Positions 36,700 to 48,457 of a stretch of DNA of 64,000 bases are shown here, in pieces. The first letter of the stretch is position 1. Every line of letters begins with the position of its first letter. Origin of the DNA: Piper betle (lineage: Eukaryota > Streptophyta > Magnoliopsida > Piperales > Piperaceae); the NCBI GenBank assembly GCA_033002965.1, contig JAURVB010006236.1, forward strand, positions 1 through 64,000, read 5' to 3'. The position numbers were made by a program, and so were the translations under genes. The notes under the pieces were generated by a model. It saw only the letters and a program-made list of their open reading frames with translations. It did no database searches and was not told the DNA's origin.

Positions 36700-38718
36700 A
36701 TGGATTCGTATTCGTCCCACACCGGCGCCGGCTCCTCCGCCTCTGCACCCCCTGAAGCTCTCATGGAAGGCCTCAAGGCCCAGCTCGCCCAAGCCTACGC
36801 TGAGAGCTTCCTAGAGGTCTCTCTCCCTCCCTCTCTTTTTTTTTTTTTGTTTTTTGCGGCATTTTATTGAAAATATGTTGTTGGTTAGCTTTTTGGTTTT
36901 TTTATGTGTCTGTGTTTATGTTATATATAATTAGTTGCATGTGTTTCGTTTGGAGTTTTCTGGATTGTATATGTGGTGCCTAAGGTGGGTATGTGGTGGT
37001 GTATATTGGTGTGCTGTTCTAATGAATGTTCTTGAAGGCTATTGAAAGGCAGTAGAATGTTAGATACGGTGTGTAGTGATTAAAAAGGAGAGACTTGGCA
37101 ATAATCTTTGTTGCTGCAGAATAATTAATTTTCAAAATTAGTTATTAACTTATATATTTGTCTCTGTATCTAAGATGTACATGTGATGATAATGGTATAT
37201 TGTTATTATTGATGGTTTTCGAAGGCTGTTGAAGTTTAGCAAGAGTAGAGTGTATAAGCTGTGGACTAGTGACCGAAAGAAGAGAGAGATATGGCATTGT
37301 TCTTTGTTGATGGAGAAGAATTTACTTGCAAAGACAGTTTTTTTTTCTTTTTTGTTTTTTATTTATTTGAGATGTTCATGTGGTGATAATGGCATGTCGT
37401 CGTCATTAGGCTATTAAAGTTAAGCTATAGTAGAATGCAGGACATGGTGTAGTGATAAAAAAATGTAGACTTTAACAATGTTCTTTGTTGCTGGAGAAGA
37501 ATTTATTTGCAAAGACTAGGTTTTTTTATTTTTATTTTATTTAGTTGATTGCGCCTTTGCCAAATGTAAATCTGCTAGCATGTTGATTTTCATAATTAAA
37601 ATATCAAGTGTGTTAAGTGGATGCATTTAGTTAGGTTGCTTCAATTGTACTCAGATGAAATGGTGTTAGAATTGGCTTAGGTTGCTTCAATTGTACTCAG
37701 ATGAAATGGTGTTAGAACTGGCCTAGGGATCAAGGGAAGTAAAAGAGGATAGTTTGGTTTTACCACGAAACTCTCTTGTTAATCTCCTACCTAGAAATCT
37801 AATGCACTCAATAGTTGTTGCACTACTTTTTACTTGGGTTTAATTCTTCAAGAATTAAGATTACCTTCTTTTTTATCCACTGTTAGGTATTATTATAAAT
37901 GCAGATGCTTAGTATTCCTGTTCATCTTGTAAGAGCTATGTCAGTCCTGTTTGGAAAGCTGGGTTATGTTTTGGATGGGTGGGTTAGGATGTGAATTGAC
38001 TAACTTCTGTTATTGGGACTGTATGTAGATCCTGAATCGAATTTATATTATCTTTCCAATCAAGCTATAGAATGTTATTATTTGACTTTCTCATTGATTT
38101 CTTCCTGATTGTGGTTTAATTGAGCGGATTTGTAGTGCTCCAGTTCAGGTTACATTTGAATAAGGAATAATACTTGGGATTTATGGGACATGATGTTTCT
38201 TTCAAAGAAGGTTTATCTGGAGAAGTTAAGGTGCACTTCAAAATACACAAAAAACACATTCACGAATAAATCCATCTTCTGGTGAATATGTCTTATTATC
38301 ATTTCTCTGCATATGGATTTGTTAACATCCTTTGTTTGCAAAGCTTATGTATACGTTAGCTTTTGATTATTTATGATTTAATTGTTAAGCTCTAAGATCC
38401 TCCGGCATCAGTAAAGCTTGGAGGGAAAAAATTTTTTCCCTGCATTAAAGACTTTTTGTGAAAAAATTCTAGACTACACCTTTCTTCTATCTAAATAATG
38501 TGGTTGATGCTATAGTGCTTCATGTCATTTGTCGATTGAATCTTACTCCTCTTCTGTAATTCATCCAGTCTGTCAGAGAGAAGTGCTTTACTAAATGCAT
38601 TACCAAGCCTGGGAGTAGTCTAAGTGGGAGTGAAAGCAGTTGCATCTCCAGATGTGTGGATCGCTATATCGAAGCCACGGGAATTGTCAGCAAGGCATTA
38701 TTTAGTTCCTCTCGCTGA
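36700..38718 (+). CDS. TIM13: Mitochondrial inner-membrane import chaperone subunit TIM13, two exons
   Basis: Small Tim chaperone of the intermembrane space; with TIM8 it escorts hydrophobic precursors to the inner membrane (family knowledge). Exon 1 is 36700-36816, 39 codons, starting MDSYSSHTGAGSSASAPPEA and continuing MEGLKAQLAQAYAESFLE, then GTCTCT donor. Exon 2 is 38569-38718 after TCATCCAG, starting SVREKCFTKCITKPGSSLSG, then SESSCISRCVDRYIEA and ending ALFSSSR and TGA. The twin CX3C motifs are intact (CFTKC and CISRC, 16 residues between them). Length 88 aa fits the family. There is no frame break, which makes it the only clean gene in the window. It is easily missed because neither exon is a long open frame. 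The 1.75-kb intron carries two sets of tandem repeats. Confidence 0.95.
36960..37545 (+). repeat. Three degenerate tandem units in the TIM13 intron
   Basis: Units of about 190 bp share, in order, AGGCTRTTGAA/AAAG, AGTAGARTG, GTGTAGTGAT, TTCTTTGTTG and TGGAGAAGAATTTA. They centre near 37070, 37260 and 37450. Similarity is partial, so the duplication is old. Confidence 0.6.
37631..37722 (+). repeat. 46-bp tandem duplication in the TIM13 intron
   Basis: Two near-identical copies starting TTAGGTTGCTTCAATTGTAC at 37631 and 37677. One base differs near the end (GAATTGG versus GAACTGG). Confidence 0.9.
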
Positions 38719-39222
38719 TTTTGGATGACTTACTGTTTTGCCTTATGGAATTTTCAGGTTAATTTTTTCAAATATCTTGTACACTAAAGTTTAATGACCG
38801 GATTGATACCAGGTTTTACATCAAGCGGCAGTTGTCTTTCAATACGTGCTTGCGTATGCCTTGTAAGAGGCATGAATTTCAACCGCTGTGGCTCTGGCAA
38901 CCAGGACTGCAATTATATAATGCATCTCCTTGATTGGTAGTCAGGTATCATTTTTTAAGGTTTTTATACTTGACGGTGAAGAAAAAAACATTTTTGGCTT
39001 GACAACATTGGGTGAGAAAATATGAATAACAATATTTCCCACATAAAAATGAAATTATAATTTGCTTTTGTTGCGTTTATATATATGAGTGGTTTAAAAA
39101 CAACTAATCAAAGTAAGAAGTAAATGAAAACGTATGTCATGAATCATATCTTTGTAAATACTTTTTACAAATCTTGAAAACTCTCCCGTTCTCTTGTTTT
39201 TAATGTGTTTGTATTAAGAAGC

Positions 39223-40319
39223 TCATTGGGCGAGTGAAATGAGCAGGTGGCAGAAAGCGGCGAAGAGTGTTATCCCGGTGTAGACGAACAACTTTTCAAT
39301 CAGAAATTCCCTTCTTATTCTCTTCTCTCTTGCTTCCCTTTTCTCTTTCATAAACTCTTTGTAGAGCAGCTCGAACTTCTCGTGTTTCCAGCTTCTGTAA
39401 CTTGTTCTGAGTGCTCTATGCAAAACTGCCAAGCTCCTCCTTCCATCAATATGGACTCCGTCCTTGTCCTCCATTTGCATGCAAATGTCTCTCCATTGCA
39501 AGCAGCCCTCCCTCTGCAACAGCCGGCATTTCACCGAGATGACACACTCGACTGGCCCGACGTCCCTCCCGCGGCAATGGAACCAAAATGCATCAATGCG
39601 TCTCCTTCGGATGGCCAATGCCGCTGGACAGATAGAGGCTTCCAGCTTGATAGGTTGGCAGATTCCCCAGTTCTGGTATCCAATAGCACCCAGCTCAATC
39701 TCACCTTCTCCTCTAGCTTCCTGCACAACTTCCCTCCGCCTTTAGTTCCCTTCTTCTCCACCAATGGCACCGCTGGAACGGTGCCCACGTCGTCCTCTTC
39801 GTCTCCGGCCTCGTCCTCATTTATACTACTGGTCTCATATTGGTATTGCAATGCATCCAATCTGAAGGGTCCATCCATGAACCACCCCCCATGCTGCTCA
39901 TCGTCCTCAGCTCCAGGAATCCCATACAAAACCTTAGAGAAGATGCACTTGTCTTTGTAATACACATCAACCAATGACACCAGATCAGAAGGATCAGAAC
40001 AAGACGTTTCCGCTGTTTCACATCTCTCTTCTTCTAGTGGCTTGTAGAGAATGAAGGGGAACGAATTGGCAAAGAATCTACCATACCCACCATGTAAAGA
40101 GGAGATGATGCTCTTGGCCCTCTCATCCATGGTGGACGGCCATGTTGAATGACAGAGAACCTCCCACAACCCATCTTCTTTGGCAATCCCATTGAAACTG
40201 CAGCTCGCACAGCTCGCCGAGGCCAGCGTAGGACCATCGACCCTTGCCAGTATCCGTGCCAACAGATCTCTACCCAGCATACTCGTGCTGTCTTCACCAC
40301 CCATGGGAGACAAACTCAT
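39223..40319 (-). CDS. F-box protein with C-terminal membrane segment (At2g27310-like family)
   Basis: Predicted substrate adaptor of an SCF ubiquitin ligase. No intron. The start at 40319 gives MSLSPMGGEDSTSMLGRDLL followed by the F-box (LLARILARVDGPTLASASCA, then SFNGIAKEDGLWEVLCHSTW). The middle has the family block LSWVLLDTRTGESANLSSWK then PLSVQRHW. The C-terminal third continues in another frame: VECVISVKCRLLQREGCLQW, HIDGRRSLAVLHRALR, a basic coiled stretch, and the membrane segment FVYTGITLFAAFCHLLISL. The frame change lies at the G-rich run 39564-39570 (GGAGGGACG on the coding strand). One extra G gives 1098 nt, 365 aa, and joins both halves without loss. The family commonly has this terminal hydrophobic segment. 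Read alone, the first frame would wrongly give 262 aa ending at 39531. Confidence 0.85.
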
Positions 40320-40828
40320 CCTGCAAGAGAGCTTAATTTTGGTGGAAGAAACGAGGGGGGTGGAGATTGGGCTTTAAACAAGGATTTGAATGGGACGAGC
40401 ACAATTCAGCGTCCTATGGTGGCAGTAAATGAAATTGTTGGACTTGAGAAGCAGCCAAGAAAGGTTCCAAACACATGTTTGGCGTTGAGATATATAGAAA
40501 ATCAGACAAAAGAAAAGGGAAGTAGTTACCTGTTTCAAGAGTTCTCGACTCTTGGATTAGTCTTTACTCTCCTCGTCATAAGCGTGCCTCTATTCTCTTC
40601 TTGGTGGCGAGACCTGTCAAATCTAATATTAAACCATCTCTTCATGGGCTGGCGTACGTAATATGACTTCCCAAACGACGGATTGACGAGGAGGCATAAG
40701 AAGATCAATACGGATGTAGGAGATAGGTATTGTTATTGCTATTATTATCAAATAAATACGGATCTAGAAGATGGGTCTTATACGTTACTACCAGACAAGT
40801 AGAGCGGCGAAAACGTTGGGCTGAAGTA

Positions 40829-41041
40829 ATGGATTTTGGAATGGCGGCGGGGGACAAGAACTTGAGTGTGCCGGCCGGGGAGGGGGTTTGGATGAGAAGC
40901 TTCCTATGCTCTGTCATCTCCGCCGTCTTCATCCTTGCCTTGTTTTTGTTGCCTGACTGTCTGGTTCTTAGCTCTTCCAACCATTGCAACTGGTCAAGAT
41001 TCTGGTGTAACACGCGCGTATTATGTAAATTAATGTATTAA
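40829..41041 (+). CDS. Short open frame with one membrane segment; possible gene fragment
   Basis: The 70-residue frame MDFGMAAGDKNLSVPAGEGV then WMRSFLCSVISAVFILALFL, LPDCLVLSSSNHC has a basic residue before one hydrophobic segment, as in type II membrane enzymes such as glycosyltransferases. The GC content is above that of the surroundings and drops abruptly at about 41015. It may be the first exon of a gene whose remainder is missing, or an isolated relic. No family assigned. Confidence 0.3.
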   Translation: MDFGMAAGDKNLSVPAGEGVWMRSFLCSVISAVFILALFLLPDCLVLSSSNHCNWSRFWCNTRVLCKLMY

Positions 41042-42812
41042 AAAAATATTAAGATAAATTTATTATTAAATACTTTTTTAAAAAAATAAAAATTATGCAA
41101 ATGAAAATAATAATATAAAAGTTTGTATTATTTATCCAGGCTATAATTAATTATATTTTTAAATTGTTTCATTGTAGATTTGTTTGTAATTTGTAATGTG
41201 ATCAGGCGAAAAGATCTTATAACTTAAGAGCATTATTTATTAAAAATATTTTGGTATTATTTTTGAAGATAGTTTATTGGCGAAAAACCCATAATAAAAA
41301 CGTTACAAGAAACCTTTTATATTTTAAAAGAAAAGGTCGATATCTAATTTTGATGTCGCGAAAAATAAAGTTTAAGGTTATTACAACCTGCACAAAGGAG
41401 TTTTCAAATTATTTTAGCGGTCAACTTCGTATCAATATGTTTGGTAGAATAAAAAACATTAAAAATATCTTTTTGTATCTCATGTATTCTTCAATAATAT
41501 CTTTTTTTATCTCTTATATTTCACTTTTCTTATTGCTCATAAAAACAAGTCAAACTTATATAAATAACATTTTTATTTTCATATTCAGTACCCGCTCGTG
41601 GCAAAGATTAATGTCACAATGCGTGGCATTTTAATGGTTACAAAAGCTATTATTTAACTTCGTATGTATAACCATGAGCTTTAATAGGATGGGCTCATAG
41701 ATTAAGAATAAATCGTTTTATTATTCCAATGACAACAAATGGGCTGGGCCTTCGGATAATGTAGGCAATTTAGGAACGTGACGTGTGGATAATGGTCAGG
41801 TTTGTCGGGGTATTGCCAAATTGAACTTACTATTTAACCTAAATTGATAAATCAAACCCAATCATTCATCATTCACCTTAGTGCTATTGATCTCAAACCT
41901 GATCATTTACCGTTATGACAAAGCGAAACCGTACTATTTATGATAATGGTCAGATTTGAATTGGTACTTATTTAACTATTCAAATTATATAATAATAATA
42001 CATATATTTGAAAAAACAAATCTAAATAAAAAAATGTACAAATATAAAATAAATATTAGTTTAAAAGTTGATAAAATATTTATCCTTCTTAATTAAAATA
42101 GTAATTTAAGAATCATATAGTGGGTGTTCGTCATTTTATTACTAAACTTGACTATGTATAATTGGATACACGTATGTTTTAAATCAAATTTAATCATTAA
42201 TTATTTAAAATCTTACCATTAAAAATTGGTCGGGTCGGATAACTATTTTAACCATACCAATAAGAACCCTCAGTTGTGGATTCTCTTAAAAAATGTGCAA
42301 GAACATTTTTTATGGTAGATGCTGACTTATTGACATGTAGAATGTATCATTTGGCAAATGTCTTATGAAGCAAATGAGAGTCAATCGTCTGACTCTCTAA
42401 TTGGAAGACAAAACTTCAATCTTCAATTTCATCTAGTTTCTTTGCAAAAAAAAAAAATCCTCTAATTTCTTGATGTCTTTTTTAGCACTAAGATATCTAC
42501 ACTAATTATAATTATAATCGATAAAAAAAATTACAAATATGATCAATTGAAGACATTATGCTAAACATTTGTTCGATACGAATACTATTGCAGAGAAAAG
42601 TTGTAATTGTTCTCAATAGGCAATGAATCCTATCTTCAATCCTCTTCATTTTTACTTAATGATGTTTTCCACGGGTGAACTTAATAATCATATTATTTCA
42701 ATTAGTTATTTCTCCCGCATGCAACAAAAAACTAACTTCCTCCACATACTAAGATTATCAATGTCATCGTTAACAGAAAACATCACTAGATTTTCAATGC
42801 TCGACAAATAGT
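41042..42812. other. Intergenic, AT-rich; no gene recognised
   Basis: Nothing supportable between the short open frame and the outer solo LTR. The last five bases before the LTR are its target duplication TAGCA (42813-42817). Confidence 0.5.
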
Positions 42813-44363
42813 TAGCATGTAAAACCCGTGACTCGAGTCAGGGTTTTATGTTACCGAACCAGTCGGTTCGACCGTTGGTTCGAGTCGAGTCAGTTTTATG
42901 AACCACGTGCTGAGTCGAGGCCCTCCGTGAGTTATGAGCGATGAGAGTCAGGTGTACCTGAATATATGATGATAACGTCGAGAAGATGGTGAGATATGAG
43001 TTATCAGAATATATGAAAGTATGCAGTATTTTTTTCTTTTATATGTTTGATCGTAGAAATAGTTTTAGGCCAAATGACGCATTAGGGTGCGTTGGATTAT
43101 ATTCGGGTGGGTTATTAGTTATAGAGCATGTCATTTGGATGTTGTTGTATTTGTTTTATTTTATGGGATTTTTCCATATTTTTCTAGATTTTTTTAGAAT
43201 TTATTACGAATTAGTTATTATTTTGACTCGGGTAGGAATCGAGTCAATACTTAATTATGAAACTGCCATTGAGGGTATTTTCCTCCTTCCCCGACACCTT
43301 CCTTACCCTAAGCCCTAGCCGCCGTCATTGTGTGCTGCCGCCGCCGCAGCTGTCGACGTCGCGCTGCCGCAGATCAACACCGCCCTGCCCTGCCGTGCAC
43401 TCGTCGTGCCGCCACGACCCACCCCGGCCACCCTCTCACCACCAGGATGTCGGAATCGCCCCATGAAACTGCCTCGACCGTCGCCACTCCGGGCCAGATT
43501 CCGCCGCCGTTCGGTCGCCGTCTCCGCCGTCGTTCGGTCGCCGTCTCCGCCGTTGTGACCACCAGTCTCACCCTCTCGCTGTCACCGACGTTTCCCCCAT
43601 CATCCCAACCGTCGTCGAGGCCGGCCGCAGCCCCGATCGGAGCACACCGCCACCGCCACCCGTTTTCGACGCCGCCATCGACAGCCATCGCCGCCTCAGC
43701 TACCCTGTTTGACACCACCATTGGACCAAGCTCGTCGAGCTGGTGCTGATAGACCCCCTGATTGCCTCGCCCCGAATCATCGCCGGAAAACCGTCGGAAT
43801 CCGCCGGAAAACTGCCAACACTCGCCGAAAAACCGCCGACACTCGCCGGAAAACCGTCGGAACCGTAGGAAAAATTGGATTCTTGGGAAATTCGCCGGAT
43901 CATCCACCGAACGCACCCGGTCCAAATTGATCGGACTTCGGATGCCGCTAGGTGCCGAATTCGAGTTTCGAGCCACGAAACGAAAACCCTAATCATCGCC
44001 GATTTTCGACGACGCAAGGTATAATTTATTTTAACTTAATTATTTGAAAGTATTGCTTATTAGAATTGCATGCTAGGATTGGTGAATTGTGTGTTATAAT
44101 AATATATATAAATGTAGATTTGATTAAGGATAAAATATGAAATTTGTTTGATTGAGTGGTGTAAAAAATGGAGACTAAGAAACTAATTAGGGTAACTAGG
44201 TAATGATCATGATCTAATGCAAACTAGCCTAAGTAGACTTGCTAGAATTGATATAGGTTGATGTGTGATGGTTGATGCGTGATTGTGTTGATTGTGTGTG
44301 TATGCTATAGGATGTGTGATTCATTATGCGGGTATTAGTTTTTAGCCTGATTGTGTAGGTACG

Positions 44364-45535
44364 TGTTAAGTGTTTAAAATATATAATATTTCCCCATGTT
44401 TTTAATATGATTTTGTACTTCTCAGGTATAAACATTATTAATTAAGTAATATTTTACTTTATTTTTTAGTTAATTAATATTTTATTATATATGCTTAATT
44501 TTGGTATTTTAATGCAGAAAAAGATGAATAAATTAAGCTTTGGATTTGATTGGTCATGACACTTGGCGCCACCCAATGGCTACAATTCATGGTGTTCAAT
44601 GGAGTCGAACAGTTGGAAACTTGAAGGGACATTATAATTAATTAGATTACGTCGATTTGTGAACACCCTCTTCGAATTCTTGTATCTCCACTTCTATATA
44701 AAGGGGTGGTCATTTGTTGTTGATCATATCTCATCTCTTGGCTTCAGATTGTAGTAGAAGTAGTAGTTTTAGTTTTTGTAATTTCTTTCTCTTTCGTAAT
44801 AAAAGTTAGTTTCTTCTTTATATTGTTTTTCTTTATATTATTTTCTATTTTTATTATGGAGTAGTTTTATATTTCGTTCTAGAGAAGAATAGAACTTAAC
44901 ATGATTTAATTGAATTCATTTCAAGCTCTTACTCTTTTATTCAATCGGATCGTTTGAATTATCATGTTCTAAATGCTAAGAATAGATTGATCACCTATTT
45001 CTTAGATCATGAGGTTTAATTAGATTTCGGGAGAAATTAATTAGATTAGTCATTGATAATTCATCATACGACGAGTCTTTTGACTTGTTTGTCGTTGTGG
45101 TCGGAAGATACACAACACCGTATGCGATTGTAAGGCAATTCTTAATGCATTATTTTGTTGATTAATCAATTATCACCGGGAGGTAGGAATTGAGGCAAAA
45201 TAATAGAAGCATGAAGGAGCGGGAGCCACCATGTCATATCATTATCCTAGATCGACAATCCGAGGGAATAAAAGATAAGAGTAAGATTTGATGAAGATTA
45301 AATTGATGTTAAGGAAAATTCGACTCTAGAACGAGTTTTATAATTTTAATATCGCTTTTAATTTAAAGTTATTACATAGAATTAGTTAAGTTTGTTATTT
45401 TTATTTTGCTCTTAATTTTATTTTCTTTAATTAATTATAGGAAATTCATCTCCCTGTGCGGACGATACTTGATTTTATCATTATATTATTTGTTTCGACC
45501 GTGTATACTTGCATGTTATTGAAAATAGTCTAACA
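44364..45535 (+). mobile_element. Solo LTR of a different retrotransposon nested in LTR C
   Basis: It starts TGTTAAGTGTTTAAAAT and ends AATAGTCTAACA (TGTTA/TAACA ends), length 1172 bp. Flanks are GTACG on the left and ATACG on the right, a target duplication with one mismatch. Removing it restores the block GTAGGTACG...GTAGGAGCTCGCCG seen in LTRs A and B. Promoter features read clearly: TATATAAA at 44694-44702 and a polyadenylation-type AATAAA at about 44799. No coding sequence. Confidence 0.75.
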
Positions 45536-45634
45536 ATACGGTGTAGGAGCTCGCCGCCCAGGCGCGTGGCGTTTGGAGCTTCTACCATGTCCGTTTAGGA
45601 CTCATTCTCTGATTACGCTATTCTATTGTGTATT

Positions 45635-48457
45635 TGTAAAACCCACGATTCGAGTTAGGGTTTTATATTCAGAACCGGTCGGGTCGACCGTTATTTTTTT
45701 GAGTTGAGTCAGTTTCAGGACACGTGTACCGAGCCGATGCCAGTCGCGTGTATGAGCTATGAGGGTCATGCGTACCCAAGTATATGATGATAACGTCATG
45801 AACACAGCAGAACAGAATGAGTTATCAGATATATGAGAGTATGCCAGTCATTTTTTTTATTATTTTTATATATAATGGATCGTAGAATTAGTTTTAGGCC
45901 GTTTATCGCGTTAGGACGCGTTACGGGCATTTCGGGTGGGTTGATAGTTCTAGAGCATACCATTACGATGTTTGGTACTTGTTTGATTTTACGGGATTTT
46001 TCCCGATTTTTATGAATTTTTTTAGGATTTAATATGACTTAGTTATTATACTTGACTCGAGTCGGAGACGAGTCAAGTCTTAATTACAAGTTTGCCACCC
46101 AACCTTTCTTCTCCGCCCCGACCTTTTCTCCCCACGCCCAAACCCTCGTGCCGCGCCGCCCCTGTTCGCGCACCACCGCCGCCGCTGTCGGCGCCGCCCG
46201 GCCGTCGACCGACGCCGCCCAGCTCGGCGACGACGTTGTCGTGCTGCCCCGACCAGGTCCGGCCCCCGTCGGACCGCTGCGACGCGAGGAAGCCACGCCG
46301 CGATGCCGCGCCCGCGTTGCGCTTCCGTCACCGATTCCGCCGCCGGCGACCAGCGCCGCCGCGATCGGTCAGTCGCCTCAGCACCCTCAGCCTTCCAGCG
46401 ACCTTCCCCGACCGGAACGGAGGCCATCGCCGCCCTGGCCGGCCGGATTTAGCGACCCATCGCCGCCGCTCTGTTTTATGCATTTTCCGGCGAGCCGCCA
46501 CCTCCGTTGGCCGCGTTGACCTCATAGATGAGTCGGGCTCGCCGAGCCGGTTCCGAGGGTACCCAACACGACCACTTTCCGGCTAGTAGACGCCGCCGGC
46601 GATTGTCGCCGGAAAACCACCGGAAGCCGTCGGAAAACCGCCAGTAGCTGCCGGAAAACCGCCGGAAAATCGGAATTTCTGGAATTCGCTGGAATTCACC
46701 GGATCTTCCGCGGAGCTCACCCAGTTAGACTCGATCGAACGTCAGACGCCGAGGAGCGCCGAATTCGAGCTCCGAGACGCGCGACGGAACCCTAGCCGTC
46801 GCCGATTGCCGACGACGTGAGGTATAATTACCTCCGATTTGATTACTTAAAATTGATGATGATTGTTAGCACAGCATGCTAGGATTGATTTATGATGTGA
46901 TTGATAGTGCATGGAGGATAAGTGATGAAGTGATAAGTTACATGATGTGACTGATAGTTCATGGAGGTTAAGTGATTTAATGAAGTAAGTAAATTGTTCA
47001 TGGAGGTTAAGTGATTTAATGAAGTAAGTAAATTGAGCATGATAATCGTGTATGATGTAACTTAGGAAAAATACAATAAAATTGTCATGAATAGGATGAG
47101 TTAGAGTTATTTCATATTTATGGTTATTTGACGATTGATGATTTTGTGTTTAATTGTGTTGAGTTGATGCATCATTTAGTTAGCGGGCGTTAGTATTTAG
47201 TTTTGATGTGTAGGTACGGAATAGGAGCTCGCCGCCTAGGCGCGATGACACGCTTGGAGCTTCTACCAGGTCCGTTTAGGACTCGTCTCTGTTTTAATCT
47301 TTTCTATTGTATGTTTGATTTATTGCCTGCAGGACGGGTTAAGTGGCGTTTTATCGGATCCCACTTAACTCGGGCCATTTAATCGAACATTTTCCGGATT
47401 AATAACCCCTCGAGGATGAGATCCCTCGAGGTTGATTTCGAAAACAAGATCCACCAAAAGTTGCCTTCGGGCCTATTATGTAACTCCCTACCCAAGCCCT
47501 ATATATATATAGTTTTCGTGTTTCTGTGAGACGAGAGATGGAGAAATCGACTGCACGTACCATGCAGAGGATGCCGTGACAGTCAAAGCGGGCTCTGGAT
47601 TAGTGCCAGCGGACTGTTCCATTCCCGAGGGATCCTGACAACTCCGCGTTTGAGTTCCTCACACCCGGAGAACGTGGAGGTTTACGGGTACTGTTTAGTA
47701 CAGCGCATGTCCGGACTTGTGGTTCAAAGGGTACTAAAGGCGACTGCCTGAGAGTACTCGGCCTTCGTGCTCAAGGCCAGGAGAAATATGGAGGTAAGGA
47801 GAGGGCTTAGGATAAAGTTTCACGAGAAGTACTGAAAAAGAAGTGCCGAGAGCGGCACAGTACCAGTAGCAGATCAGTAAGTTCGGGATGCTACCGGGTC
47901 TGCAGCCCAGTGGCTCCTCAGTAGTGCCCTTCAGAGTGTTCACGAGGAAGTATATGGTTTTCTTTCATATGAGAGTTTGCTCTCATAGCCAGCTTGTTAT
48001 AGTTATTTTATTTTCCGGACCAGTAACACTTGTTACTGACGTGTTTTTATACTATATGTAGGTAATAATCACGAGTTGGAGGAGCCAGCTTGGACGGAGG
48101 AGCAATGAGGTCTTGTACGCACACACATGTTAGATTTCTGAATGTTTAATATTGTATTATTATGTTATTATATTGTGAATGACATGTTCAAATGCATGAG
48201 ACATGATAGAATGTGAAATGATCAGAGTAGCGCAGCAAAAGTGTGATGGGTTAGGACCCATAGTTCAGAGAATGATGAATATAATAGATTAGAAGTATGT
48301 GTGAATGCTATTGTTGCTATATGTATATATGTTTGAATATACGATTTTGACAGGGTGGCCCCTAATTGCATTTTTAGGGAAAATTCTGTCCCTTTCATTT
48401 TAGAATTTTTATGTGCCGGTTCAGTTCACGAGTGTGAACCGGATTTGAGGTGTTACA
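45635..48457 (+). mobile_element. 5' LTR 'A' of a Ty3-type retrotransposon
   Basis: 2823 bp from TGTAAAACCCACGATTCGAG to GAGGTGTTACA, preceded by GTATT (45630-45634). A primer-binding site follows four bases after its end, which makes it a 5' LTR. It is nearly identical to LTR B. Differences are an extra 37-bp tandem duplication near 46990-47030 in A, and loss in A of about 175 bp that B has at 52431-52607. Probable core promoter at 47500-47511. The GC-rich open frames around 46050-46590 exist on both strands and are not genes. Confidence 0.85.
47500..47511 (+). promoter_or_regulatory. Probable TATA box of LTR A
   Basis: TATATATATATAG followed by TTTTCGTGTTTCTGTGAGAC. The same arrangement occurs in LTR B (51522-51533) and in degenerate form in LTR C (near 52845), always about 950-1130 bp before the LTR end. 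Confidence 0.5.

Noticed and set aside
39247..39960. Plus-strand open frame of 237 codons
   Set aside because: Antisense shadow of the F-box gene, no recognisable domain.
46052..46586. Open frames of 115-164 codons in LTR A (and the same in LTR B at 50116-50650)
   Set aside because: Proline/arginine-rich frames on both strands inside a GC-rich LTR block; no gag or pol motif. Kept only as an observation about the block.
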